From the NCBI RefSeq assembly GCF_001428255.1, contig NZ_LMRW01000025.1, positions 1-64,000 on the forward strand: 64,000 bases of DNA, in the 5' to 3' direction. A program made the position numbers and the translations under genes. The notes under the pieces are model-generated. The model searched no databases, had not been told where the DNA came from, and saw only the letters and a program-made list of their open reading frames with translations. Positions 16,680 to 25,697 of this stretch are shown here, piece by piece (the first letter of the stretch is position 1; each line of letters starts with the position of its first letter). Source of the DNA: Agromyces sp. Soil535 (GTDB taxonomy: Bacteria > Actinomycetota > Actinomycetes > Actinomycetales > Microbacteriaceae).

Positions 16680-17303
16680 ATGAAGCTTCAGTTCGCCATG
16701 GACACCCTTACCACCGATGCCGCCCTGGAACTGGCCGCTGCGGCCGCGCCGCACGTGGACATCCTCGAGCTGGGCACTCCGCTCATCAAGAGCGCCGGGC
16801 TGTCGGCGATCACGGCGATCAAGCGCGCCCACCCCGACAAAGTGATCCTCGCCGACCTCAAGACGATGGATGCCGGCGAGCTCGAGGCCGACATCGCGTT
16901 CCGTGCCGGTGCGGATCTCGTGACGGTTCTCGGAGTGGCCGACGACAGCACCATCGCCGGTGCGGTCAAGGCGGCGCAGGCTCACGACAAGGGCGTCGTC
17001 GTGGATCTGATCGGCGTCGAGGACAAGCCGCAGCGGGCGAGGGAAGTCATCGGGTTGGGAGCCGTCTTCGTCGAGATGCACGCGGGTCTGGACGAGCAGG
17101 CGAAGGAGGGCTACTCGATCAAGTCCCTCCTCGATGATGGCGAGGCGTCGGGTGTGCCATTCTCGGTGGCCGGCGGTGTGAACACCTCGTCGATCGTCGC
17201 AGTAAACGCATCCGGAGCCCAGATCGCGGTCGCGGGCAGTGCGATCTACAGCGCTCGCGACGTCGGTGCCGCAGCCGCTGAGTTGCGCACCGCGATCGCC
17301 TGA
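16680..17303 (+). CDS. hxlA: 3-hexulose-6-phosphate synthase
   Basis: A 207-residue (beta/alpha)8 enzyme of the OMP-decarboxylase suprafamily that condenses formaldehyde with ribulose 5-phosphate. Family marks are MKLQFAMDTLTT at the start, DILELGTPLIKSAG, the metal-site ADLKTMDAGELEA, and the phosphate-binding VAGGVN and AGSAIYSA. ATG 16680 is preceded by AAAGAAAGGG. It forms a two-gene operon with hxlB. Confidence 0.94.
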   Translation: MKLQFAMDTLTTDAALELAAAAAPHVDILELGTPLIKSAGLSAITAIKRAHPDKVILADLKTMDAGELEADIAFRAGADLVTVLGVADDSTIAGAVKAAQAHDKGVVVDLIGVEDKPQRAREVIGLGAVFVEMHAGLDEQAKEGYSIKSLLDDGEASGVPFSVAGGVNTSSIVAVNASGAQIAVAGSAIYSARDVGAAAAELRTAIA

Positions 17304-17521
17304 CGATCCACGTCACGGACGAGCTCCTGCAGATCTGGGACGATTCCGACCTGCTCAAAACCGCTGACCGCACCACGCCCGGAATGGAGATCCGTGTGAA
17401 GAAGGCCTTCACCAGCACCCCACAGCGGCCTAACCTGTCCACGAGAGTGTCGACCATCACCCGACACTCGAACGTCAACCGCCACCCGACCATCTACATT
17501 GCTACAACACCGTACGTGTGA
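17303..17521 (+). pseudogene. C-terminal relic of an IS481-like transposase
   Basis: An open frame entering directly from the hxlA stop reads TIHVTDELLQIWDD, then LLKTADRTTPGMEIRVKKA, and runs to TGA 17519-17521. This resembles the closing beta-strand segment of IS481/IS3-type transposases (WDGxxLIKTxxRT). The catalytic core is absent and no terminal repeats are seen, so it is a decayed fragment. The match rests on recall of the family pattern. Confidence 0.45.
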
Positions 17522-17533
17522 CTCTGGAGCGCC

Positions 17534-18484
17534 GTGCTCACTCGAGAAGACGTCATCGCCGCCGAGAACCGTATCGCCGGTCACGTGAGACGTACGCCGA
17601 TGCTGCGCGGCGGAACCACCTCTGAACCGGTCTGGTTCAAGTGCGAGTTCCTGCAGCACACTGGGGTGTTCAAGGCCCGAGGCGCCTTCAACCGGATGCT
17701 CGCCGCTCGCGAGCGAGGTGAGCTTGATCCCACCGTCGGCGTCGTCGCGGCATCCGGTGGAAACGCCGGCCTTGCCTTCGCATATGCCGCCGGCGTGCTC
17801 GGAGTTCCGGCGATCGTATTCGTCCCCGAGACCGCGCCGACCGTGAAGGTCCAACGGCTGCGTGACTACGGGGCCGACGTGCGGCAAGTCGGATCGGAGT
17901 TCGCCGAGGCGAACGATGCGGCGATCGCTTGGGTGGAGGCGCACGGAGCGCTGTTCTGCCACCCCTATGACCAGCTCGAGATCGCTGCCGGCGGTGGAAC
18001 GATTGCGCAAGAGGTACTCGAGGATGAGCCGAGCATCGACACGATCGTCGTCGCGGTCGGTGGGGGAGGTCTGTTCGCCGGGATCACCGCGGCGGCCGCG
18101 AGTCGGGCTCGCGTCGTCGCCGCTGAACCGTTCGCCATCCCCACGCTGCACGAGGCGATCGCTGCCCGACGGCCAGTGGACGTTTCCGTCTCGGGCGTTG
18201 CCGCCGACTCCCTCGGTGCCCGCCGGGTGGGCGAGATCGCCTTCGAGATCGCCTCCCGTGTTCCACCGCGGTCAGTCCTCGTCACGGACGAGGCCATCGT
18301 CGCGGCGCGGGCGCAGCTCTGGGCTGAGTACCGCATCCCGGCTGAGTACGGTGCGGCGACCGCACTGGCCGCGATCTCGTCCGGCGCATACATTCCGGAA
18401 CCCGGTGAACGGATCGCAGTTGTGGTCTGCGGAGCGAATACAGACCCTCGGACGTTGGACGCTCAGGTCAGCGTTTCTCGCTGA
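17534..18484 (+). CDS. PLP-dependent threonine/serine dehydratase-like enzyme
   Basis: A 316-residue fold-type II PLP enzyme. The PLP lysine lies in TGVFKARGAFN, the substrate-binding loop is ASGGNAG, and the phosphate-binding GGGG is in VGGGGLFAG. The length and lack of an ACT domain fit catabolic threonine/serine ammonia-lyases or serine racemase-like enzymes. Start GTG 17534, preceded by CTGGAGC. It stands alone between the transposase relic and a convergent gene, so its pathway is not evident. Confidence 0.87.
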   Translation: MLTREDVIAAENRIAGHVRRTPMLRGGTTSEPVWFKCEFLQHTGVFKARGAFNRMLAARERGELDPTVGVVAASGGNAGLAFAYAAGVLGVPAIVFVPETAPTVKVQRLRDYGADVRQVGSEFAEANDAAIAWVEAHGALFCHPYDQLEIAAGGGTIAQEVLEDEPSIDTIVVAVGGGGLFAGITAAAASRARVVAAEPFAIPTLHEAIAARRPVDVSVSGVAADSLGARRVGEIAFEIASRVPPRSVLVTDEAIVAARAQLWAEYRIPAEYGAATALAAISSGAYIPEPGERIAVVVCGANTDPRTLDAQVSVSR

Positions 18485-18525
18485 AGCCACTCGCCGAACC
18501 CGGCGCCACCTCGAGGTCCGCCAGC

Positions 18526-19819
18526 TCACTTCTTCGGCGGGAGCGCCGGCGGCGCCTCATCCGGCGCAAGGTACGTGCCGATCATCCTGAAGAGCCGGTC
18601 GGCCGAATTGTCATAGTTCCCGTCGGCGTCGAAGGCGCCGGGTTCGAAGGTGTTGGCGACCGAGATGGCGATCTCCTGCGACGGAAGGTACGCCTCTACG
18701 GCGCTATAGCCGCTCAGCAGCGGGTTCTGTAGCATCCACTCCCCGGAACGCACGACCCCGAGCCCGTAGTTGTAACCCTCAACCTGCGTGAAGCATGACG
18801 GCTCGCACACCGGAGCTTCTCCCCGAACCGATCAACTGGGAATCGGTCATCTCGTGGAAGCTCTCATCCGACAGCAGCGCGCCCGTTCCCACCGCGATCG
18901 CCGTCTTGGTCATGTCCGAGATCGTGGTCGTCTCGGCGGCGCCGACCGGGGTCCCCCACACCGGGTTCCAGAACGACGACTCCTCGTAGAACGTCACGGA
19001 GGGGTCGATTCCGAGCGCCGACCGTCGCTCGGAGCTGAACGCGTGCAAGACGGGCTCCGGGATGAACGACGAGTTGTAGCCTGCCGTCTCGGTGAGCCCC
19101 ATGGGTTCGAGCACCTTCTCCTTCAGGAGCTCGTCGAGCGGTTTGCCGCCGATCATGGACAGGATGTGGCCGAGGATCATGAAATTGGTGTGCGCGTAGC
19201 TCCAGTTCCTGCCCGGCTCGAACTGCAGCGGCCGGGAGAAGGCGTACTCGATCCGCTCCTCGTAGGTGAACTCGTGGAACGGATTCGCGTTGTAGGCGGC
19301 GGTCCACCCCGGGTCGGTTTCGAAGTCGGGGTAGCCGGTGGTCTGATTAGTCAGCATCCGCAGTGCGACCCTGTCGGCCTCGGGCAGCTCCGGCGTCCAC
19401 TGCTCGATCGTGTCGTCGAGGCTGACGGTCCCGTCATCGACGTACTGCAGGAGCAGGTTGCTGACGTAGGAGAACGCGACCGCACCGTTGCGGAAGTGCA
19501 TGTCGGTCGTCGCAGGAACACCGGTCATCGACTCCCCGAACGCCTGCGTGATCACGATCTCATCACCGACCTGGGCCTGCACGATGACGGCCTTGAGGTC
19601 GAGCGTCGCCATCGCCTCCTCCACGATCTGGACGATGTCGGCGGCCTGCGTGGACTCCTCGGACTGTTCCGCCGAGCTGGGCGAGGGGCTGGAGGATCGG
19701 GGCGGCGGCCGCCCGATGCAGCCGGCTGTGACCACGAGCACGACCGGCACCAGGGCGGCCGCGATCAAGACGGTTCTCAGGCTGCGGCGAGCGCGCGAGC
19801 CGGTGCGACTGGCGTCCAT
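18526..19819 (-). pseudogene. beta-lactamase-family (serine hydrolase) lipoprotein, frameshifted and without catalytic residues
   Basis: Starts at ATG 19819 after AGAGGAGAT. The leader ends in lipobox VTAGC (C34). The domain aligns with class C beta-lactamase-like hydrolases, but the SxxK motif region reads FRNGAVAF: the nucleophile is Ala113 and the Lys is Phe116. The Y-x-N motif reads WSYAHTN. Near 18780-18810 the frame breaks. The remainder (EGYNYGLGVVRSGEW to the stop at 18526) continues in another frame. It would be a binding or structural pseudoenzyme if the frameshift were an error; otherwise it is a pseudogene. Confidence 0.8.
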
Positions 19820-19929
19820 CTGATCTCCTCTGCGAGTGGCCCGTGCGTACAACCACAGTGCACGACTGCGCGGTTGGCGCGACACCTCCCGATCGGGTGT
19901 CGGTCGCTGCTCTCGTGCAGAATGGGGGT

Positions 19930-20331
19930 ATGCCTCGACGCCGAGCATCCATCGAGCTGGTCGGTGAGTTCATCGCGGCGTTCAACCGGGTCGACCTCGA
20001 GGCGATGCGGTCACTGCTGTCGGACTCGCTGGTCGCTTCGGTCACCAACAGCGACGGCACCCAGTCGATGGTGTCGGGGGCATCCGCCTACGTCGATTCC
20101 CTTCGCGGGCTGCTCGAACTTCCCTCCGCCGAGTGTCGCATCTCGCTCACGCAGGCGCCGGTGGTGGTTCGACCCGACTGGATCCTCGTGATGCTGGAGA
20201 TCCGAGCGACCCGACCGGGTTCGTCGCTGCACAACTACTCGGCGCAACTCTTCAAGATCGAGGACCAGCGCATCACCGAGATCCGCATGACCGACGCCAA
20301 GCCGCAGGAGAGCGCCGAGTTCTGGTCGTAG
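19930..20331 (+). CDS. SnoaL/NTF2-like protein
   Basis: A 133-residue protein with the SnoaL-like pattern: VGEFIAAFNRVDLEAMRSLLSDSL in the first helices, then strands ending in YSAQLFKIEDQRITEIRM. Proteins of this fold include small isomerases, hydratases and binding proteins, so no reaction can be assigned. ATG 19930 follows a GGGGG run; an upstream in-frame start at 19843 would add an unsupported leader. Confidence 0.75.
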   Translation: MPRRRASIELVGEFIAAFNRVDLEAMRSLLSDSLVASVTNSDGTQSMVSGASAYVDSLRGLLELPSAECRISLTQAPVVVRPDWILVMLEIRATRPGSSLHNYSAQLFKIEDQRITEIRMTDAKPQESAEFWS

Positions 20332-20566
20332 GGAGTCGCCGCGGGCCGGTTGCAGTGTGAGCAGCACCGCGCCCGTCACGAGATCGGGCGGCCGCACCTG
20401 GATCCGTTCGAACGCGGCATCCGAGCGGAGACCGCCCTCGACGCCGCACTTCACAAGAAATGAACTTCAATCGCGTCATGAATGGCGTGGATTCGAGTCC
20501 CTCATTACGAGGCGGTAACGAAGGGTCGGGGGGAATTCTTCACATCCGCGCCGCCTCATCGGGGGA

Positions 20567-20597
20567 GGGGCTGGCGACACTCAGGTTCGTCAGCCCC
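20567..20597 (+). promoter_or_regulatory. hairpin in the leader of the small membrane gene
   Basis: GGGGCTGGCGA (20567-20577) pairs with TCGTCAGCCCC (20587-20597) with one G-T wobble and a 9-base loop. It ends 29 bases before the GTG of the next ORF. It could be a terminator for the SnoaL-like gene (no T run follows) or a structured 5' leader. Confidence 0.4.
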
Positions 20598-20626
20598 TAT
20601 ACCTGTGAAGGAACGGAGCACAGATC

Positions 20627-20794
20627 GTGACCGAGTTCACCAAAGACCGTCACGGCACCCGCCGTGCTGATTTCGAGTACGACGAGTCCGTTCGTACAAT
20701 GCGCGGAATTCTCATCGGACTGGTCCTGAGCCTGGCGCAGTGGGGCGGCATTGCTGTGGCTGTCCTCGCGGCCGTGAGTGGGTTCACCACGTAA
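20627..20794 (+). CDS. 55-residue single-span membrane protein
   Basis: GTG 20627 is preceded by AAGGAACGGAG, a good ribosome site. The product has a hydrophilic N-terminus (MTEFTKDRHGTRRADFEYDE) and one hydrophobic span from about residue 26 to 50 (GILIGLVLSLAQWGGIAVAV), ending at TAA 20792-20794. No domain family is recognised. The separate leader hairpin and strong ribosome site support a real gene despite its size. Confidence 0.65.
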   Translation: MTEFTKDRHGTRRADFEYDESVRTMRGILIGLVLSLAQWGGIAVAVLAAVSGFTT

Positions 20795-20839
20795 CCGGCC
20801 GGTTCCCGCGATCGTTGCCTGACAAGGCCGCGCGACGCC

Positions 20840-21859
20840 TTACGCGCGCCGCGGCGCGGTCGACGCGCGCACGATGAGCTCGGGCAGGAACACCGTCTGG
20901 CGTGGGATGAAGTCGGGGTCGGACGTCTCCTCGAGCAGCACGCGCAGCGCGGTGCGCCCGATCATCCCGCTCGGTTGGCGCATCGACGAGAGCGGTACCG
21001 CTGCGGCGGCCGCGAACGCGATGTCGTCGAAGCCGATGAGGGCGATCTCGTGTGGAACGAGCATCCGCCCGTCGACGACGAGGCCCTGGAGCAAGCCGAG
21101 CGCAAGGAGGTCGTTCGCTGCGAAGAGAGCGTCGGGCCAGTCCCGACGAGGCCGTTCGAGGATCCGCGCACCTGCCGCCGCGCCCTCGGCGACGGTGAGG
21201 GCACCCGTCGCGATGACCTCGATGTCGACGGGCTCGTCGCTGTTCTCGACCGCCACGCGTGCGCCGGCCAACCGATCGGTGACCTGTCGGATCTCGAACG
21301 GTCCGCCGACGAACGCGATACGACGTCGGCCGGTGTCGATGAGGTGCTGGACCGCCATCCGGCCGCCTTCGACGCTGTCCACGGAGACCGAGCTGAAGCG
21401 GCCGTCCCCGCTGAAGCGGTCGACGAGCACGGCGTGGATGCCGCGGGCTCGCAGCCGCTCGAGCCGGGGATGGATGTCGCCGTACGGCGAGATGAGCACG
21501 CCCCGCACCTGCTGCTCCTCGAACAGGTCGAGGTACATCCGCTCGCGGGCGACGTCCTCGTCGGTGTTGCCGTACAGCACCGCGATGCCGTGCCGAGAGG
21601 CCTCGTCTTCGGCGCCCCGCACGACGTCGCCGAAGAACGGGTTCTGGCCGTCGAGCACCACGAAGCCCACGGTCGTGCTCACCCCGCCTCGAAGCTTGCG
21701 CGCGGCGTCGTTGCGAACGTAGCCGAGCTCCTCGATGGCGCGGTGGACACGGGTGATCGATTCGGCGGACACCTCGCCGGGCCGGTTGAGGACGTTCGAG
21801 ACGGTACCCACGGAGACGCCCGCGTGCTGCGCGACATCGCGGATGCTCGCCGCTGCCAT
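20840..21859 (-). CDS. LacI-family repressor of the rhamnose-type transporter operon
   Basis: A 339-residue LacI/GalR regulator. The N-terminal HTH is SIRDVAQHAGVSVGTVSNVLNRP, followed by the hinge and a periplasmic-binding-like effector domain with GFVVLDGQNPFFGDVVRG. I chose ATG 21859, preceded by GGAGCACGG. It is divergent from the ABC operon and separated from it by a repeat-rich region holding a perfect TGAATCGATTCA palindrome, so it likely represses that operon and is released by the sugar or a derivative. Confidence 0.9.
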   Translation of the reverse strand: MAAASIRDVAQHAGVSVGTVSNVLNRPGEVSAESITRVHRAIEELGYVRNDAARKLRGGVSTTVGFVVLDGQNPFFGDVVRGAEDEASRHGIAVLYGNTDEDVARERMYLDLFEEQQVRGVLISPYGDIHPRLERLRARGIHAVLVDRFSGDGRFSSVSVDSVEGGRMAVQHLIDTGRRRIAFVGGPFEIRQVTDRLAGARVAVENSDEPVDIEVIATGALTVAEGAAAGARILERPRRDWPDALFAANDLLALGLLQGLVVDGRMLVPHEIALIGFDDIAFAAAAAVPLSSMRQPSGMIGRTALRVLLEETSDPDFIPRQTVFLPELIVRASTAPRRA

Positions 21860-21946
21860 CCGTGCTCCTTCACCGTCGACAGTGCACCGGGAGGTGCGGT
21901 TTCGCGGCTGACTTGACCGCTGCTCCCGTCCTCCATAGAGTATGCC

Positions 21947-22000
21947 TGAATCGTACATGAATCGATTCAGATCTGATTCACCTGACTCAGACCTGATTCA
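21947..22000. promoter_or_regulatory. operator-like repeat cluster for the LacI regulator
   Basis: TGAATCGATTCA at 21958-21969 is a perfect 12-bp palindrome with a central CG, as expected of LacI-family operators. Half-sites recur: TGAATC at 21947 and GATTCA at 21975 and 21995. The cluster lies between the divergent regulator and transporter genes. Confidence 0.65.
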
Positions 22001-22016
22001 CCTCAAGGAGGAGGAC

Positions 22017-23555
22017 GTGCCCGTGGAGATGGACGGAGCGAACGGAGCCGCCGTGGCGCCGCCGGCGCTCGAGTTGTCGCGAGTCGTCAAGTCGTTCGGC
22101 GCGGTCCTGGCGCTCCGCTCGGGCACGATCACCCTGCACGACGGCTCGATCCACGCACTGATCGGTGAGAACGGCGCCGGCAAGTCCACCCTCGTGAAGA
22201 TCATCGCGGGGCTGTATCGCCGTGACGCCGGCGAATTCCGCCTGGCAGGCGAGGAGGTCGACTTCCACACCACCGCGCAGTCGAAGGCCGCGGGCATCGC
22301 GGTCATCTACCAGGAGCCCACGCTCTTCCCCGACCTGTCGGTGACGGAGAACATCTTCATGGGCCGTCAGCCGACGAACCGATTCGGCCGGATCGACCGC
22401 AGGTCGATGCGCACGCAGGCCCAGCAGATCTTCGCCCGCCTGGGCGTCTCGATCGATCCCGACCGGGTCACGGAGGGCCTCTCGATCGCCGATCAGCAGA
22501 TCATCGAGATCGCGAAGGCGATCTCGCTCGACGCGCGCGTGCTCATCATGGACGAGCCCACCGCCGCGCTCAGCGGTGTCGAGGTGGAGCGGTTGTTCGC
22601 GGTCGCGCGCAGCCTGCGCGACGAGGGTCGTGCGCTCCTGTTCATCTCGCACCGCTTCGATGAGGTCTTCGCGCTCTGCGACACCGTCACGGTCATGCGC
22701 GACGGCAGCTACATCTCGACCACGCCGATCGTCGACACCAGCGTCGACGAGCTCGTGCGGCAGATGGTGGGCCGGGATGTCGCGGAGCTGTTCCCGAAGC
22801 TCCCGGCCGAGATCGGCGCAGACGTGCTGGTCGTCGAGGGCCTCACTCGCGCGGGCGTCTTCCATGACATCGGCTTCACGGTCCGTGCAGGGGAGATCGT
22901 CGGCCTGGCCGGGCTCGTGGGCGCGGGTCGCAGCGAGGTCGCCCGTGCGATCTTCGGTGTCGACCCCTACGAGGCCGGATCGGTGCACCTCGAGGGCCGC
23001 CAGCTCCCGAAGGGCAATCCGCGGGTCTCGATGGCGCGCGGGATCGCGCTGGTTCCCGAGGACCGCCGCAAGCAGGGCCTCGTGCTCGACGAGAGTGTCA
23101 CGCGCAACGTCACCCTCGCCATCCGCTCGTCGCTCGCGAAGGCGGGGCTGCTCTGGAGCGCCAGGGAGAACGCCGCAGCAGCGCTCTGGGCGAGTCGTCT
23201 CGAGGTGAAGACCGCGGCGCTCGACGCCGAGACCGGCACCCTGAGCGGCGGCAACCAGCAGAAGGTCGTGCTCGGCAAGTGGCTCGCGACCGAGCCGAAG
23301 GTGCTCATCGTCGACGAGCCGACCCGCGGCATCGACGTCGGCACGAAGGCGGAGGTGCACCGGCTCCTCTCCGAACTCGCACAGCAGGGAATCGCCATCC
23401 TCATGATCTCGTCCGAACTGCCCGAGGTGCTCGGCATGGCCGATCGCGTTCTCGTCATGCGCGAGGGCCACCTGACCGGTGAGTTCTCCCGAGCGGATGC
23501 CACGCCTGAGGCCGTGATGTTCGCCGCCACGGCGCAGAAGGAGGGCGCGCTGTGA
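22017..23555 (+). CDS. rhaT: sugar ABC transporter ATPase, RhaT/RbsA type
   Basis: A 512-residue double ATPase. The first domain has Walker A GENGAGKST and Walker B VLIMDEPTAAL. The second keeps the degenerate GLVGAGRSEVARAIFG in place of Walker A and a signature LSGGNQQKV, as usual in RbsA-type proteins. I chose GTG 22017, preceded by AAGGAGGAGG, over the in-frame start at 21942, which would lie within the operator cluster. Its stop overlaps the permease start (GTGA). The binding protein's strong likeness to RhaS suggests rhamnose. Confidence 0.9.
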   Translation: MPVEMDGANGAAVAPPALELSRVVKSFGAVLALRSGTITLHDGSIHALIGENGAGKSTLVKIIAGLYRRDAGEFRLAGEEVDFHTTAQSKAAGIAVIYQEPTLFPDLSVTENIFMGRQPTNRFGRIDRRSMRTQAQQIFARLGVSIDPDRVTEGLSIADQQIIEIAKAISLDARVLIMDEPTAALSGVEVERLFAVARSLRDEGRALLFISHRFDEVFALCDTVTVMRDGSYISTTPIVDTSVDELVRQMVGRDVAELFPKLPAEIGADVLVVEGLTRAGVFHDIGFTVRAGEIVGLAGLVGAGRSEVARAIFGVDPYEAGSVHLEGRQLPKGNPRVSMARGIALVPEDRRKQGLVLDESVTRNVTLAIRSSLAKAGLLWSARENAAAALWASRLEVKTAALDAETGTLSGGNQQKVVLGKWLATEPKVLIVDEPTRGIDVGTKAEVHRLLSELAQQGIAILMISSELPEVLGMADRVLVMREGHLTGEFSRADATPEAVMFAATAQKEGAL

Positions 23556-24583
23556 CCACGACCGTCGCACCCCCCAGCCCCAACCCGGTCACCCGCGCCA
23601 CCGGTCGCGTGTTCAAGGCACGTGAGACCGGCATCCTGATCGCGCTCCTCCTCGTGATCCTGGTGGCGACGATCCGCAATCCGAGCTTCCTATTCTCCAG
23701 TGACGGATTCCGCGACCTCATGCTCACGCCATCGTTGCTCATGCTGGTCGCCGTCGGGCAGGCGATCGTGATCATCACGCGCAACGTGGACCTGTCGGTC
23801 GGCTCGATCCTGGGTCTCACTGCGTACCTCACCGGCCGGCTGTTCATCGACGTGCCCGGCATCCCGCCGATCCTGGTCTTCCTTGCGGGCCTCGGCTTCG
23901 GCGGCCTCCTCGGGCTGATCAACGGCGCGCTCGTCGCGTTCGCGAAGGTGCCCGCGCTCGTGATCACGCTCGGCACGCTCTACATCTACCGCGGCATCAA
24001 CGTCGCGTGGGCGGGCGGCGACCGCATCAACGCCTCCGACCTGCCCGCCGACTTCCGCGGCGTCGGCACCGGCGCGCTGCTGGGCATCCCATACCTCACG
24101 ATCATCGCCGTGGTCGTGCTCGTGGTCGCCGCGTGGGTCCTCCGCAACCTGCGCAGCGGACGCGAGTTCTACGCGATCGGCTCCGATCCCGGTGCGGCGC
24201 ACCTCTACGGCCTTCCCGTGACCCGCCGGATCCTCGCGGCGTTCGTCGTGAGCGGCGCGCTGTCGGGCCTCGCCGGGGTGCTGTACGCGGCGCGCTATGG
24301 CACCGTCAGCTCGGGCGCGGGGATCGGCCTGGAACTCCAGGCGATCGGCGCGGCCGTCATCGGCGGCGTCGCCATCTCGGGCGGCGTCGGTACGGTCTGG
24401 GGCGCCGCGATCGGTGCCTACCTGCTGCTCACCATCAATCGTGCGCTCCCGATCCTCGGGATCGACGATTTCTGGCAACGAGCGGTCGTCGGCGTCCTGA
24501 TCATCGGCGCGATCGTGCTCGACCGACTGCTCGCGCTCCGACAATCTCGAAAGCTCCTTGAAGCAAGGGAGGAGGAACGATGA
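23552..24583 (+). CDS. rhaP: sugar ABC transporter permease, RhaP type
   Basis: A 343-residue RbsC-like permease with about eight to ten spans and the family motifs ITRNVDLSVGSILGL and the EAA-like loop AIGSDPGAAHLYGLPV. GTG start in a GTGA overlap; its stop overlaps the second permease (ATGA). It forms a heterodimeric channel with the following gene. Confidence 0.9.
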   Translation: MTTTVAPPSPNPVTRATGRVFKARETGILIALLLVILVATIRNPSFLFSSDGFRDLMLTPSLLMLVAVGQAIVIITRNVDLSVGSILGLTAYLTGRLFIDVPGIPPILVFLAGLGFGGLLGLINGALVAFAKVPALVITLGTLYIYRGINVAWAGGDRINASDLPADFRGVGTGALLGIPYLTIIAVVVLVVAAWVLRNLRSGREFYAIGSDPGAAHLYGLPVTRRILAAFVVSGALSGLAGVLYAARYGTVSSGAGIGLELQAIGAAVIGGVAISGGVGTVWGAAIGAYLLLTINRALPILGIDDFWQRAVVGVLIIGAIVLDRLLALRQSRKLLEAREEER

Positions 24584-25644
24584 CCGCCACAGCGTCCGAG
24601 ACCCGAACGCCGCGCACCTACCGCACGCATTCGCAGCCGGCATGGCGGCGGATGCTCCTCACCCGCGAGATGGCGGTGATCGCGCTGCTCGTGATCGTCA
24701 TCGCGGTCGCGCTCGCCGTCGTTCCGAACTTCGACAGCCCCCTGACGGTGACTTACCTGCTCCGCGACGTCGCTCCGATCCTGCTGATCGCGCTGCCCAT
24801 GACGCTCATCATCATCACGGAGGAGATCGACCTCTCGGTGGCGAGCATCGTGGGACTCACCAGCGTGCTGACCGGCATCCTGACCGAGGCCGGATGGCCG
24901 TTCCCCGCCGCCGCGGGCACGGCGATCCTCGTCGGCGCGGTCGCCGGCACCATCAACGGGTTCCTCATCACCGTGGTCGGATTGCCCTCGCTCGCCGTCA
25001 CGATCGGCACGCTCGCGCTGTTCCGCGGCATCGCCGTCGGCCTGCTCGGCACGACCGCGATCACCGAGTTCCCCGAGTTCTGGACGGATCTCGCCAAGGA
25101 CAACATTCCCGGCACGCCGATCCCGGGCATCATGATCCCGTTCGTCGTGCTCGCCATCGCCTTCGCCGTGCTCCTGCACTTCACGCCGTTCGGGCGCTCG
25201 CTCTACGCGATCGGGCTCAACAAGGAGGCGGCTGCGTTCTCGGGCATCGACGTCGGGCGCACGAAGTTCCTGCTCTTCCTCATGAGCGGCACGGTGTCGG
25301 GCTTCGCCGGGGTCTACTTCACCCTGCTCTACAGCAATGCGCGCGGTGACAACGCCATCGGCATGGAACTCTCCGTCATCGCGGCCGTGCTCCTCGGTGG
25401 AGTGTCGATCTTCGGCGGTCGCGGGGCGCTGCACGGCGTCATCGCCGGCGTGCTCCTCATCGGCACGCTCGGAAGCGCACTGCGCCTCGCCGGCGTCACG
25501 TCCGACATCATCAACGTCATCACCGGGGTGCTGCTCGTGCTCTCGGTGGTGTCCGCCAGCCTCCTCGCTTGGATCCGCCGGAGGCGGATCTCGGCGATCG
25601 GGAAGAGAAAGGGGCGCAGCGCGACGTCAGCCGACTCGCCCTGA
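24580..25644 (+). CDS. rhaQ: sugar ABC transporter permease, RhaQ type
   Basis: A 354-residue RbsC-like permease with ITEEIDLSVASIVGLTS and AIGLNKEAAAFSGIDV, paralogous to the preceding gene. Two distinct permeases plus one double ATPase is the arrangement known for rhamnose and AI-2 importers. The C-terminus is short and basic (RKGRSATSADSP). Confidence 0.9.
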   Translation: MTATASETRTPRTYRTHSQPAWRRMLLTREMAVIALLVIVIAVALAVVPNFDSPLTVTYLLRDVAPILLIALPMTLIIITEEIDLSVASIVGLTSVLTGILTEAGWPFPAAAGTAILVGAVAGTINGFLITVVGLPSLAVTIGTLALFRGIAVGLLGTTAITEFPEFWTDLAKDNIPGTPIPGIMIPFVVLAIAFAVLLHFTPFGRSLYAIGLNKEAAAFSGIDVGRTKFLLFLMSGTVSGFAGVYFTLLYSNARGDNAIGMELSVIAAVLLGGVSIFGGRGALHGVIAGVLLIGTLGSALRLAGVTSDIINVITGVLLVLSVVSASLLAWIRRRRISAIGKRKGRSATSADSP

Positions 25645-25697
25645 CCCGCCCGCCTGCCATCACAGTCCGGTCACCGGCACCATGAAAGGAAACAACG

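Noticed and set aside
20462-20505. GATTCGAGTCCCTC resembles a tRNA T-arm
   Set aside because: The flanking five bases do not pair and no acceptor or anticodon stem can be drawn, so there is no tRNA or tRNA-end attachment site.
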